From contig MLAA01000008.1 in assembly GCA_001998905.1 (NCBI GenBank), forward strand, positions 55,922 through 119,921: 64,000 nucleotides of DNA, read 5' to 3'. Shown here in pieces: positions 27,543 to 36,353 of this stretch. The DNA comes from Rodentibacter caecimuris. Its GTDB lineage: Bacteria; Pseudomonadota; Gammaproteobacteria; Enterobacterales; Pasteurellaceae. The position numbers were made by a program, and so were the translations under genes. The notes beneath the pieces were generated by a model that ran no database searches, was not told where the DNA came from, and saw nothing but the letters and a program-made list of their open reading frames with translations. How positions within the stretch are numbered: position 1 is the first letter of the stretch; each line of letters starts with the position of its first letter.

Positions 27543-28677
27543 TAACTACCTCTAACAGCATAAAACAAGAAGAAAATCGACCGCTCTCAGGTACATAGCA
27601 TAGTACTTTCTGCCCAGCTTTAAGTGGGAAAGTTCTAACAAACTCTTCTAAGATAATATAAATAGAGGCCGACCCAGTGTTACCACATTGAGTCAGGTTG
27701 GTAAACCATTTTTCCTGAGGGATCTCAAAATTAATGTTACGTAGCCCATCCAGTAGGCGATCCTTGAAGAAAGCAGACGAATAATGTGGGAGAAAATAAT
27801 CAATTTTTTCGGCTTGTAAATGATATTTTACAATCAGCTTCTTGAGTGTATTTTCTACGGTATAATGTACAATATTTTCGTTAAGTAATTTCACATCCTG
27901 CTTAATAGCCATAAAACTTTGAGTCTCTCTCTCAGCAGGTAATACTAATTTCCAACTGACAAATTGTCCATTTTGTACATCACCGCCAGCATACATACAA
28001 ACAGGCATCTCGTTCGCAAATGAGATAAGTTCAATCCAATCAATTTTAAGACTTAGCCCTTTTTCATTAGGCTGATTGGAAAGTACAACCGCACCTGCCC
28101 CGTCAGATAGCATCCAGCGCAAAAAGTCTTTCTCAAAACCAATTTCAGGTTTGGCATTTTCAAGTAGTTTATGATCTGCTTCCGCCTTAAAATTTTCGCT
28201 ACGCATAATGATTGAAGCACACTCTGAAGCTACAGCCACAGCTCGTTGATGTTCTCCTGTTCTCACCGCATTAAATGCGTGTTTCATTGCAGCCATCCCT
28301 GCCGCACAAACGCCAGACATGGACATCACTTCCATCGGCGGTGCGTTTTCCAACAAACCATGCACCATCACGCCTTGCCCCGGTAAAATTTGGTCCGGAT
28401 AAGAAGTACCGACTGCAAGGCTGGTAAAATTATCGGCAGAAATACCTAATTTTTTTATGGCTTGTACGGCTAATTCCGTACTGGTATGCGTAGCTTGGTG
28501 AGTATTAGGATCAATCGCATAGTAACGTTGTTGAATACCGTTGGAGCGTAAAATCATTTTCCGTACACGAGACGGTGTTTCCCCAACCATTCCAAGCACT
28601 GCCTCCATTTCATCGTTAGCAACGGGAGAATTGGGTAGATAAGAAGAAACTTTATTGATATAAACTTTTTGTAACAT
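27532..28677 (-). CDS. darB: Beta-ketoacyl-ACP synthase III-type enzyme DarB
   Basis: 381 residues, KAS III/thiolase fold. The nucleophile Cys is in MSMSGVCAAGMAAMKHAF (about residue 121). The His is in YFLPHYSSAFF, and the Asn is in TQCGNTGSASIYI. DarB joins two acyl units by a Claisen and a second condensation step in dialkylresorcinol/cyclohexanedione synthesis. It works with the aromatase-like DarA, whose gene lies 64 bp upstream. Dialkylresorcinols are antioxidants and cell-cell signals in Photorhabdus and other bacteria, and form the ester partner of aryl polyenes in flexirubins. Confidence 0.88.
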   Translation of the reverse strand: MLQKVYINKVSSYLPNSPVANDEMEAVLGMVGETPSRVRKMILRSNGIQQRYYAIDPNTHQATHTSTELAVQAIKKLGISADNFTSLAVGTSYPDQILPGQGVMVHGLLENAPPMEVMSMSGVCAAGMAAMKHAFNAVRTGEHQRAVAVASECASIIMRSENFKAEADHKLLENAKPEIGFEKDFLRWMLSDGAGAVVLSNQPNEKGLSLKIDWIELISFANEMPVCMYAGGDVQNGQFVSWKLVLPAERETQSFMAIKQDVKLLNENIVHYTVENTLKKLIVKYHLQAEKIDYFLPHYSSAFFKDRLLDGLRNINFEIPQEKWFTNLTQCGNTGSASIYIILEEFVRTFPLKAGQKVLCYVPESGRFSSCFMLLEVVNGN

Positions 28678-28741
28678 ATTATCTTTATTCCATAAATGTA
28701 TTTACCACGCCACTAATTAACTTACCACAAGCTGTATTAAC

Positions 28742-29656
28742 TTATTCGCCACTCGGCTCGGCAAAATACCGTTTTTGTTTATCAAGTTTTTCTTGTAATA
28801 ACGGTTTTAACAAACGTTTAATTAGAGCTGAAATAGGTACGACAGTTAAAATCATTACCACCAAAAAAATGATGTAAAAACACAGTAAGATTTTACGAAA
28901 ACTCGGAGAAATTTGACCGCACTTTATGAGAAGTTTCCCCCAGATATAAAAACTCCTCGCACCGACTTTTTCGCTCATCATCAGTTTTTCATCTATTTTC
29001 ACCGCCCCCATTCCTTGAAAAATACTTTTATCAAGAAACTGATTTTTTTGAAAAACCTGCAACAGTTTCTCTCCGAAACGTTTCATATCTGCTATTTCGC
29101 TTTCAGCAATACCTGCAGCCGGTAACCAAGAAAGCGCTTTTTTCTTGCCTGTCAACATCCACATAGGTGTCGTGATAAAACTTGCCCAATCATTTGATTG
29201 ATCCACTTTCACCACATTGGCAATAAGATTTGCACCGCAATTCGCCAACAATATTTTCATTTTTTCTTGGGCTTGTAACCACATATTACGACAGCCTATC
29301 AGCGTAATCACTGGCGTATTCTTTAAAAGTTCTTTCGCCCGTTTAGATTGTAAAAAAGCGGTAATAGGTTGACTAGGAGATAGAAACCAAACTGTGTAAG
29401 CAATAATAACTAAATCGTAGTTTTCATTAGCGAACTTAGGGGGACAAAGAGGCTGTGGTTGAAGATGTACGGTTTCAGGAAATGTGTTAAAGAACGACAG
29501 AAAATGCCACGGGAAATCGTAATCAGTTTGCGGTTGCAATCGGCAATGTTCCACAGAAATGTTTGTCTGCCCTAGCAGTGGTTGGATAAAATGTTCAGCC
29601 AGACGACACAATTGTCCCGTTTGAGAATAACTAATTATTAGGATTTTTTTGCTCAT
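28742..29656 (-). CDS. darA: Dialkylresorcinol condensing enzyme DarA
   Basis: 304 residues from the ATG at 29656, just past the upstream TGA, with GGACAGGGTG as ribosome site. It opens with a flavodoxin-like stretch (KKILIISYSQTGQLCRLAEHF), then DYDFPWHFLSFFNTFPETVHL, the stretch that I associate with the DarA family. The C-terminal end has one membrane helix (LLCFYIIFLVVMILTVVPISAL). DarA is the aromatase/condensing partner of DarB. The gene overlaps or abuts the ketosynthase gene apeR, so the polyene and resorcinol halves are transcriptionally joined. Confidence 0.87.
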   Translation of the reverse strand: MSKKILIISYSQTGQLCRLAEHFIQPLLGQTNISVEHCRLQPQTDYDFPWHFLSFFNTFPETVHLQPQPLCPPKFANENYDLVIIAYTVWFLSPSQPITAFLQSKRAKELLKNTPVITLIGCRNMWLQAQEKMKILLANCGANLIANVVKVDQSNDWASFITTPMWMLTGKKKALSWLPAAGIAESEIADMKRFGEKLLQVFQKNQFLDKSIFQGMGAVKIDEKLMMSEKVGARSFYIWGKLLIKCGQISPSFRKILLCFYIIFLVVMILTVVPISALIKRLLKPLLQEKLDKQKRYFAEPSGE

Positions 29657-29658
29657 TT

Positions 29659-30906
29659 TCACCCTGTCCAACGTTTAAAAATCAGTGAAGTGTTTACGCC
29701 ACCGAAAGCAAAATTATTATTCATCACATAATCAGTTTGAATATACCTTCCATCTCCACGAATATAATCTAAATCACCACAACGTTCATCTACATTATCT
29801 AAATTAAGAGTAGGGGCAAACCAACTGTCCCGCATCATTTCAATAGAGAACCAGCTTTCTAATACACCACACGCCCCTAATGTATGACCTAGATAGCTCT
29901 TTTGCGAGCTAATGGCCATTTGATTACCAAATACTGATGAAGTTGCTTGAGTTTCGGCAATATCTCCCTTCTCCGTTGCAGTACCATGTCCGTTAACATA
30001 GCCTATCTGTCGTGGCGAAATCCCTGCATCTTTCAGTGCAATCTCCATACAACGCTGCATTGTAGCGGCTTGGGGCTGAGTAACATGGCTCCCATCGCTG
30101 TTTGCGCCGTAACCTACTACTTCTGCAATAATATTCGCTTCACGAGCCAAAGCATGTTCTAATTCTTCTAATACAAAAATTCCAGCACCTTCTCCAATAA
30201 CTAACCCGTCTCGATCCCGATCATAAGGACGAGGCGTTCGTTTTGGATTTGAATTATTACGGCTCGCAGCATAAAGACTATCAAATACATAAACTTCTGA
30301 CGGACAAAACTCTTCCCCTCCACCAGCTAACATCATTGGAAGCATTCCATATTTAATCGCTTCATAAGCATAGCCGATACCTTGACTACCTGAAGAACAA
30401 GCACTTGAAGTGGGAATAATACGCCCCTGTAATCCAAAGAAAATACCAATATTAGCCGCCGTAGTATGCGGCATTGCCCGAACATAAGTGCTGGCATTAA
30501 AAGTATCGGATTTGCCCGTCATTAATAATTCCGCCATAGCCCGTACATCGGAAGTACTTCCTGTACTGGAACCGCTAGCCACTCCCATATTCCCATTTAA
30601 TACAAACGAGGAAATTTCACCATTATTGAGTAGACCAGCGTTTACCATAGCTTGCTCAGCGGCATCAACACAAAGTTGAGAAACTCGTCCCATACTGCGA
30701 AGTTGTTTACGATTCCAATGACTTGGTGGAACATAATTTGGTAAAGGTGCACCTAATTGAGCTTCCAGTTCTGGATATTTATCCTGCCACCCCATATTTC
30801 TGACGGCATTTTCTTTATGTTGGAAAGCATTTCTCACTTCTGTCCATGTCCGACCAAAAGCGGTGATCGCTCCAATACCCGTGATAACAACTCGTTTTGT
30901 ATTCAT
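29659..30906 (-). CDS. apeR: Beta-ketoacyl-ACP synthase II type (ApeR-like)
   Basis: 415 residues, full FabF-length. It has the nucleophile in IPTSSACSSGSQGIGYA (about residue 168), the HGT motif in NGHGTATEKGD and GHTLGACGVLE. It extends or primes acyl chains on ACP. In APE clusters the fourth gene of the ketosynthase-dehydratase-reductase-ketosynthase set is called ApeR. 214 bp separate it from the ketoreductase gene. That gap holds a palindrome and a possible promoter, so this gene may start a second transcript that runs into darA and darB. Confidence 0.92.
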   Translation of the reverse strand: MNTKRVVITGIGAITAFGRTWTEVRNAFQHKENAVRNMGWQDKYPELEAQLGAPLPNYVPPSHWNRKQLRSMGRVSQLCVDAAEQAMVNAGLLNNGEISSFVLNGNMGVASGSSTGSTSDVRAMAELLMTGKSDTFNASTYVRAMPHTTAANIGIFFGLQGRIIPTSSACSSGSQGIGYAYEAIKYGMLPMMLAGGGEEFCPSEVYVFDSLYAASRNNSNPKRTPRPYDRDRDGLVIGEGAGIFVLEELEHALAREANIIAEVVGYGANSDGSHVTQPQAATMQRCMEIALKDAGISPRQIGYVNGHGTATEKGDIAETQATSSVFGNQMAISSQKSYLGHTLGACGVLESWFSIEMMRDSWFAPTLNLDNVDERCGDLDYIRGDGRYIQTDYVMNNNFAFGGVNTSLIFKRWTG

Positions 30907-30938
30907 CTTAGCTCCGACCTTCCCAACAGCCTTCTTAA

Positions 30939-30954
30939 TAGTATGACCATACTA
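30939..30954. promoter_or_regulatory. Palindrome upstream of apeR (possible operator)
   Basis: A perfect 7-base inverted repeat TAGTATG-AC-CATACTA, 33 bases before the apeR ATG. On the minus strand a -35 TTGAAA, 17 bases and -10 TATCGA stand upstream of it, so the palindrome would lie near or just after the start of transcription. Confidence 0.5.
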
Positions 30955-31120
30955 AAAACAATTTATCAATTATCGATACCTATAGTTAAATCCATTTTCA
31001 ATAAAAAATTTTTAAATCAATATCTTGTACTCGTACCACATTTTTCACTTCCAACTAGCGACAATATCCGTACGCTAAACTAGATTGCTCAATACTCTTG
31101 TTCTCCAATCTATTCCATTA

Positions 31121-31849
31121 TCAACACAAGCCTCCATTTACTCCAATCACTTGACGAGTAATATAAGCAGCTTTTTCATTCATCAAGAAATCGACTGCAT
31201 AAGCAATATCTTCTGGCTCGCCCATCCGCTCCATTGGAATGGCCTTTAAAATTTGTTCGAAAGGTAGATTTTCATCCAAGATTTCCGTATCAATTAATCC
31301 AGGGGCAACACAATTTACCGTAATTTTACGTTTTGCCAGCTCTACAGCCAGCGCTTTTGCCGCACCTATCACCCCTGCTTTTGATGCGCTATAATTGACT
31401 TGACCTCGATTACCGATCACTCCTGAGACCGAAGTAATACACACTATTCGTCCAGCCTTACGTCGGCGAATCATTGGCATCATAACAGGGTGTAATACAT
31501 TATAAAAACCATCTAAATTAGTACGAAGCACACAATCCCAATCATCATGACTTAAAGCAGGAAAAGCATTATCGCGAGTTAAACCCGCATTAAGTACGAC
31601 ACCATAATATGCGCCATTCTCTTCAACATCAGCTTGTAAAATTTCCTGACATGCCTCGCGATTACTCACATCAAACTGTAAAACTCTCGCATTCTTACCT
31701 AAATTTCTAACTGCTTGCGCAACTAGTTCTGCTTCTTCAATGCGACTACGACAGTGTACCACGATATCAAATCCAGATTGCGCTAATTTTAATGCTATAG
31801 CTTTACCAATACCACGACTTGATCCAGTAATTAAAACGGTATTTTCCAT
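31121..31849 (-). CDS. apeQ: 3-oxoacyl-ACP reductase, FabG-like (ApeQ-like)
   Basis: 242 residues, short-chain dehydrogenase fold. The NADPH-binding TGSSRGIGKAIA is at residues 7-18, NAGLTRDNAF follows, and the catalytic Ser and YSASK are in the region SVSGVIGNRGQVNYSASKAG. It ends ITRQVIGVNGGLC. It reduces the beta-keto group after each condensation. The gene starts 10 bp after the dehydratase gene stops. Confidence 0.92.
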   Translation of the reverse strand: MENTVLITGSSRGIGKAIALKLAQSGFDIVVHCRSRIEEAELVAQAVRNLGKNARVLQFDVSNREACQEILQADVEENGAYYGVVLNAGLTRDNAFPALSHDDWDCVLRTNLDGFYNVLHPVMMPMIRRRKAGRIVCITSVSGVIGNRGQVNYSASKAGVIGAAKALAVELAKRKITVNCVAPGLIDTEILDENLPFEQILKAIPMERMGEPEDIAYAVDFLMNEKAAYITRQVIGVNGGLC

Positions 31850-31858
31850 TACTTATCC

Positions 31859-32317
31859 TTATTTTTGAATTTTTCCGTCTTTCGGACTAAACACATTCAA
31901 TCTTCCAGCAAGCAAAACTTGGTCTGTTACTTTATCAATTAATTGGCAATCAAACACACCAAAGCCAGTTATATCTTGAATCGATAATTTAATATCAATT
32001 TTCAATTGCGTGCCGATAGCAATTTCTGGCTGGTAGACATTTAGTTTACGTGAACCGAGTAAATATCCCAACCGAATAAGCTCATTGCGTTTACGGGACT
32101 GAATCCCAGCCCAAGCCGCAACGCCTTGCGCCATAATTTCAATCCCAGCGAAAGTACTTAATTTACCGTTTTTAATGAGAATATGTTCAGGTGTAATTGT
32201 CGCTTCGCCTTGTAAGAAGTCCTCTCCAAAATCGGTGATTTGATCCAGTAATACCATCCTGCCACTTTGAGGCACAAATGGTGCGACATTTTTAATAGGA
32301 AGAGTTAAATCTATCAT
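31859..32317 (-). CDS. apeP: 3-hydroxyacyl-ACP dehydratase-like hotdog protein (ApeP-like)
   Basis: 152 residues with FVPQSGRMVLLDQITDF, then TFAGIEIMAQGVAAWAG, where E-x-x-A-Q is the hotdog helix typical of this family. It probably forms a heterodimer with the ApeI-like domain of the fused ligase-dehydratase, as the two are paired in studied APE systems. The ATG overlaps the ketosynthase stop by 4 bp (ATGA). Confidence 0.85.
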   Translation of the reverse strand: MIDLTLPIKNVAPFVPQSGRMVLLDQITDFGEDFLQGEATITPEHILIKNGKLSTFAGIEIMAQGVAAWAGIQSRKRNELIRLGYLLGSRKLNVYQPEIAIGTQLKIDIKLSIQDITGFGVFDCQLIDKVTDQVLLAGRLNVFSPKDGKIQK

Positions 32318-33531
32318 TCATCTTCTCCTAAAATAAGCACCGTATTATTCCCACCAAAAGCAAATGAACTGCTCGCACCAATACGCCGACTATCTGACCA
32401 ACAACTATTTGTATCGGTAATTGTAATATTAGGCAAATTTGAATCTCGTATGCAATCCCAAAGCTGAGGCGGTAAAATACCTTGAGAGTTATATTCACGA
32501 CTGATAGTTGCCCACAAAATTGCAGCTTCTAACGCTCCAGCAGCACCAAGCGTATGGCCTGTATAAGGTTTTGTTGTCGTACAAGGTACTTGATTACCAA
32601 AAACTGTTGAGACAGCCAAACTTTCCATTTGGTCATTATGAATTGTTCCGGTACCATGCAAATTAATCCAACCGACTTGCTCTGGCGACAGTGCTGCTGA
32701 TTTTAGTGCATTTCTAAAAGCTAAAATGGCTCCCAATCCTTCCGGATGCGGTGAAGACATATGATAAGCATCGCTGCTTGCCCCATAACCAAGTAATCTA
32801 ATGCCATTATCATTCAAATGCTCTCTCGTCATAATAAATACAGCAGCCCCTTCACCAATATTAATTCCGTTTCGATTTGCTGATAGCGGATTAGTTCTTT
32901 GCATTGAAAGAACGTCTAATGCACTAAATCCACTGATAGTTAATGGAGACAATGTATCTACCCCACCGCAAATAACAGCATCACAAAGATTTGATTTTAA
33001 TAGGCGAGCAGCTGAAATTAATGCTCTGGCACCTGAAGTACAAGCCGTTGAAATGCCATATCCCATATTTTGAAGTTTGTACTGATAAATAATAAAATCG
33101 GCTGGTGCTGAGAAATATTGTTGCTGTTGTTTAAAAGGTTTTCCAGACCAATCCTGGTGTTCCGCCGCATATTTGAAAACAGGGATATTTTCATCCACTC
33201 CCGTTGTTGATGTCCCCATTACCACAGCCACTCGTTTAGGTCCGAATTGCGTAATCACTTGCTCTATTTGCGGTTCAATTTGTTCAAGCGCATGCCATAA
33301 AAGTTGATTATTACGACTCTGGTATTCTTGTGGTAAATCACAAGGAAACTCACGTAAATTTAACCGCACTTCGCCAAGCATTTTATCTTTACCAGCAATA
33401 CCATACGCTAAATAAGGAGAATTTGTCGTTGCTATCGGAGAGCATCTACCATTCAATAAAATATCTAAATGAACATCAATACTATCACCTAGCGAACTCA
33501 CCATTGCCGGTCGACATAAAAATAATTTCAT
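32314..33531 (-). CDS. apeO: Beta-ketoacyl-ACP synthase (ApeO-like)
   Basis: 405 residues. The nucleophile is in GISTACTSGARALISAA (about residue 163), with LHGTGTIHND and KPYTGHTLGAAGALE. FAFGGNN near the C-terminus is the usual Phe-Gly-Gly turn. In the studied system ApeO is the elongating ketosynthase and pairs with the chain length factor ApeC to make the polyene. The gene starts 53 bp after the DUF3261 lipoprotein gene and is coupled to apeP. Confidence 0.9.
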   Translation of the reverse strand: MKLFLCRPAMVSSLGDSIDVHLDILLNGRCSPIATTNSPYLAYGIAGKDKMLGEVRLNLREFPCDLPQEYQSRNNQLLWHALEQIEPQIEQVITQFGPKRVAVVMGTSTTGVDENIPVFKYAAEHQDWSGKPFKQQQQYFSAPADFIIYQYKLQNMGYGISTACTSGARALISAARLLKSNLCDAVICGGVDTLSPLTISGFSALDVLSMQRTNPLSANRNGINIGEGAAVFIMTREHLNDNGIRLLGYGASSDAYHMSSPHPEGLGAILAFRNALKSAALSPEQVGWINLHGTGTIHNDQMESLAVSTVFGNQVPCTTTKPYTGHTLGAAGALEAAILWATISREYNSQGILPPQLWDCIRDSNLPNITITDTNSCWSDSRRIGASSSFAFGGNNTVLILGEDE

Positions 33532-33584
33532 TATATTTTCTTCTTTTTACTTGCTGTTTATGAGAGTAGATACATTCTACAGTA

Positions 33585-33998
33585 TCACAATTCATCAATA
33601 TGCCAAACTGAAGTATCAGGCAACCTGATTTCAAAAGCAGACTTAGTTTTACGAATCTCCCAATGATCATCTAATTCAAACGGAGGATTATTCGGATTCA
33701 ACCCAACAGCCAATGCAGTAAATAATTGCTTTGCCTGATTGTTAGGCGCAATAAAACCATCATTTCTCCAGCCTTTAATATCAAGAATCATCCTTGCCAA
33801 AGGGGCACCCAACGGATCTGTTTGTAGCCAATACCATTGTTCTTTTTCAAACTGAATTGAAAGTAAACTTGCTTGGCCTGCTGTTTCAACTTTAAATAAA
33901 CGTATATTTTTATTCTGTTCAGGTAAATACTTTATCTTCGGAGCACTCACACAAGATGCTAAGAACAAAGTCAAAATTATCGGGAAAAATTTTATCAT
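33585..33998 (-). CDS. apeN: DUF3261-type lipoprotein (ApeN-like), first gene of the cluster
   Basis: 137 residues with a lipoprotein signal (LTLFLASCVSAP, Cys near residue 16). The mature part has TAGQASLLSIQFEKEQWYWLQTDPLGAPLARMILD, the DUF3261 pattern. It is thought to assist outer-membrane delivery of the polyene. In E. coli it lies next to the MMPL exporter gene; here no exporter gene precedes it and its upstream neighbour is the rplA terminator. The gene begins only about 20 bp after that terminator, so its promoter must overlap the terminator or transcription must read through. Confidence 0.82.
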   Translation of the reverse strand: MIKFFPIILTLFLASCVSAPKIKYLPEQNKNIRLFKVETAGQASLLSIQFEKEQWYWLQTDPLGAPLARMILDIKGWRNDGFIAPNNQAKQLFTALAVGLNPNNPPFELDDHWEIRKTKSAFEIRLPDTSVWHIDEL

Positions 33999-34013
33999 TA
34001 TTTGATATAGATA

Positions 34014-34053
34014 GAAAAAAGACCGTATGAAATTTAATACTTCCTACGGTCTT
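34014..34053 (-). terminator. Terminator of rplKA
   Basis: A perfect 9-bp stem AAGACCGTA/TACGGTCTT with a 17-base loop and a run of seven T residues on the minus strand, 19 bp after the rplA stop. Confidence 0.88.
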
Positions 34054-34071
34054 CATTGTCTTAATTCAGCA

Positions 34072-34761
34072 TTAAAGTGAAGCTTGATCTATCGCAACAC
34101 CCGCACCCATTGTAGTAGAGATACTGACTTTCTTAATAAAGATACCTTTTGCCGTAGTTGGTTTTGCTTTAGTTAAAGCTGCCAACAAAGCTTGAAGGTT
34201 GTCTCTTAGCTGCTCTTCAGAGAAGTTCACTTTACCAATTGTGGTGTGAATGATACCATTTTTATCATTGCGGTAACGAACCTGACCTGATTTTGCATTT
34301 TTCACAGCTTCAGCAACATTTGGTGTTACTGTTCCTACTTTAGGGTTTGGCATTAAACCGCGAGGCCCTAAAATTTGACCTAACTGACCAACAACACGCA
34401 TTGCGTCAGGGGAGGCAATAACAACATCAAAGTTCATCTCACCTTTTTTCACTAACTCAGCAAGATCATCCATACCCACTAAATCTGCACCGGCTTCTTT
34501 TGCGGCTTCAGCATTTGCACCTTGTGTAAATACTGCAACGCGCACTTCACGCCCGGTTCCATGTGGGAGAACTGTTGCACCACGTACATTTTGATCAGAT
34601 TTACGCGGATCAATACCTAAATTTACTGCCACATCAACGCTTTCAACAAATTTTGCTGTTGCAAATTGTTTTAATACTGCGATAGCTTCATTAATTTCAT
34701 AAGCCTTAGTTGAATCTACGCCGGCTTTGATTGCTTTCATTTTTTTAGTCAATTTAGCCAT
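34072..34761 (-). CDS. rplA: 50S ribosomal protein L1
   Basis: 229 residues, standard length. It has [16 protein letters not shown] at the start, [22 protein letters not shown] core region (here IVL-free [14 protein letters not shown]) and the C-terminal [15 protein letters not shown]1 forms the mobile stalk near the E site of the ribosome and in relatives represses its own operon. The gene starts 5 bp after rplK. Confidence 0.98.
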   Translation of the reverse strand: MAKLTKKMKAIKAGVDSTKAYEINEAIAVLKQFATAKFVESVDVAVNLGIDPRKSDQNVRGATVLPHGTGREVRVAVFTQGANAEAAKEAGADLVGMDDLAELVKKGEMNFDVVIASPDAMRVVGQLGQILGPRGLMPNPKVGTVTPNVAEAVKNAKSGQVRYRNDKNGIIHTTIGKVNFSEEQLRDNLQALLAALTKAKPTTAKGIFIKKVSISTTMGAGVAIDQASL

Positions 34762-34765
34762 TGTA

Positions 34766-35194
34766 TTATTCCTCCACCACTAAGCCCATTGAACGAGCAG
34801 TACCAGCAATTGATTTCATTTTAGTTTCAATAGTCGCACCAGTCATATCTGCCGCTTTAGTTTCTGCGATTTGACGGATTTGTTCTAAAGTTACTTTACC
34901 AACTTTATCTTTGTTTGGTTTACCAGAACCAGATTTAATGCCTGCCGCTTTTTTCAATAAAACTGCTGCTGGAGGAGTTTTGGTAACAAAAGTGAAAGAA
35001 CGATCGGCATATACGGTGATAACAACTGGAATCGGTAACCCTTTTTCCATACTCTCTGTGCGAGCATTAAACGCTTTACAGAATTCCATAATATTAACAC
35101 CTTGCTGACCTAATGCAGGACCGACTGGTGGTGATGGGTTAGCCATACCAGCTGCAACTTGCAACTTAACGTAGGCTTGTACTTTTTTTGCCAT
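34766..35194 (-). CDS. rplK: 50S ribosomal protein L11
   Basis: 142 residues with the conserved opening [33 protein letters not shown] glycine/proline-rich region and the rRNA-binding C-terminal domain with [17 protein letters not shown]11 binds the GTPase-associated 23S rRNA together with L10. TAGAGGAAAC is the ribosome site. The 143-bp gap to nusG holds a terminator-like hairpin. Confidence 0.98.
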   Translation of the reverse strand: MAKKVQAYVKLQVAAGMANPSPPVGPALGQQGVNIMEFCKAFNARTESMEKGLPIPVVITVYADRSFTFVTKTPPAAVLLKKAAGIKSGSGKPNKDKVGKVTLEQIRQIAETKAADMTGATIETKMKSIAGTARSMGLVVEE

Positions 35195-35255
35195 TTGTAG
35201 TTTCCTCTAGAATGGGTAATAACGCTAGGATCTAGCTCCCCTGTTACATAAAAAT

Positions 35256-35281
35256 ACGAGTGAGACAACACACTCACTCGT
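35256..35281 (-). terminator. Hairpin terminator/attenuator between nusG and rplK
   Basis: A 9-bp perfect stem ACGAGTGAG/CTCACTCGT followed by ATTTTTATG on the minus strand. Confidence 0.8.
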
Positions 35282-35337
35282 AAATAGGTTCAGGATTTTA
35301 CCTAAATAGATACCGCTTATCAAGCGATAATTAAAAA

Positions 35338-35889
35338 TTAACTCTGTTTTTCAACCTGACTAAACTCAAGCTCAACTGGCGTCGCTCGCCCAAAGATAGA
35401 AACCGAGACTTTAATACGACTTTTCTCATAATCGACTTCTTCAACGGTACCATTAAAGTCAGCAAACGGCCCTTCTGTAACACGAACCTCTTCACCCGGT
35501 TGGAACATTGTTCGTGGACGAGGTTTATCTGCAGTTTGTTCAAGACGATTTAAAATAATATCAGCTTCACGTTTTGAAATCGGCGCAGGCTTATCCGGTG
35601 TTCCGCCAATAAATCCCATAACTCTTGGCACACTGCGAACTAAATGCCATGTATCATCATTCATTTCCATTTCTACAAGAACGTAGCCAGGAAAAAATTT
35701 CCGTTCACTTTTACGCCGTTTACCAGCTACATTTTCTACCACTTCTTCAGTTGGAACCAACACTTCCCCAAATTGATCTTCCATAGCTTGTTGCTTAATG
35801 TATTCACGTAATGTCGTAGCAACTCTGCCCTCAAATCCTGAAAAGGCTTGTAGCACATACCAACGTTTTTTCGATGTATTTTCTGTCAT
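35338..35889 (-). CDS. nusG: Transcription termination/antitermination protein NusG
   Basis: 183 residues with the NGN domain ([19 protein letters not shown]) and a C-terminal KOW domain ([21 protein letters not shown]). It binds RNA polymerase at the clamp and links it to Rho or to the ribosome. The ATG starts 1 bp after the secE stop, so the two are coupled. Confidence 0.98.
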   Translation of the reverse strand: MTENTSKKRWYVLQAFSGFEGRVATTLREYIKQQAMEDQFGEVLVPTEEVVENVAGKRRKSERKFFPGYVLVEMEMNDDTWHLVRSVPRVMGFIGGTPDKPAPISKREADIILNRLEQTADKPRPRTMFQPGEEVRVTEGPFADFNGTVEEVDYEKSRIKVSVSIFGRATPVELEFSQVEKQS

Positions 35890-35890
35890 T

Positions 35891-36301
35891 TTAGAATCTC
35901 AGCTTAGTTAAGAAGTTAATTACTGTTACAATAATAGAATCCATCGCCCAAAAAATTAACGATGCCAAAACCGTTACACCAATTACAATAAGTGTAGTTT
36001 GACGTGCCTCTTGGCCTGTTGGCCAAGTTACTCTCCGAGCTTCCGCTTTTGCATCTTTAAAAAATGCGAAGGCTCTCGTACCTTGATTTGTTATCGCCGC
36101 TAATCCACACGCAATGACGATCGCAATTGCCATTCCAATAACGCGAACAGGTGTTGAATATACTTTTTCAAAATATAAATTTCCAATTGCCGCCGCCGCA
36201 AAAAAGACTGCCGATAATATCCATAATAAGGCATTTAAGCCCCTAGGCTTGCCCTCTGACATTTGTGTATTTTTCGTTTTCTCAACAATTTCAGTTGCCA
36301 T
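35891..36301 (-). CDS. secE: Preprotein translocase subunit SecE
   Basis: 136 residues with three hydrophobic helices, as in E. coli, and the conserved amphipathic helix [22 protein letters not shown] before the last membrane helix. It is part of the SecYEG channel. It heads the secE-nusG pair. Confidence 0.96.
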   Translation of the reverse strand: MATEIVEKTKNTQMSEGKPRGLNALLWILSAVFFAAAAIGNLYFEKVYSTPVRVIGMAIAIVIACGLAAITNQGTRAFAFFKDAKAEARRVTWPTGQEARQTTLIVIGVTVLASLIFWAMDSIIVTVINFLTKLRF

Positions 36302-36353
36302 AATTGATCCGTTTTAAATAAAATTCAAAAGAATAGGAATTTCAGAACGCGGG

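Noticed and set aside
30757..31083. A plus-strand frame of 108 codons across the apeQ-apeR gap.
   Set aside because: More than half of it is antisense to apeR and the rest is AT-rich non-coding DNA; no protein-like pattern.
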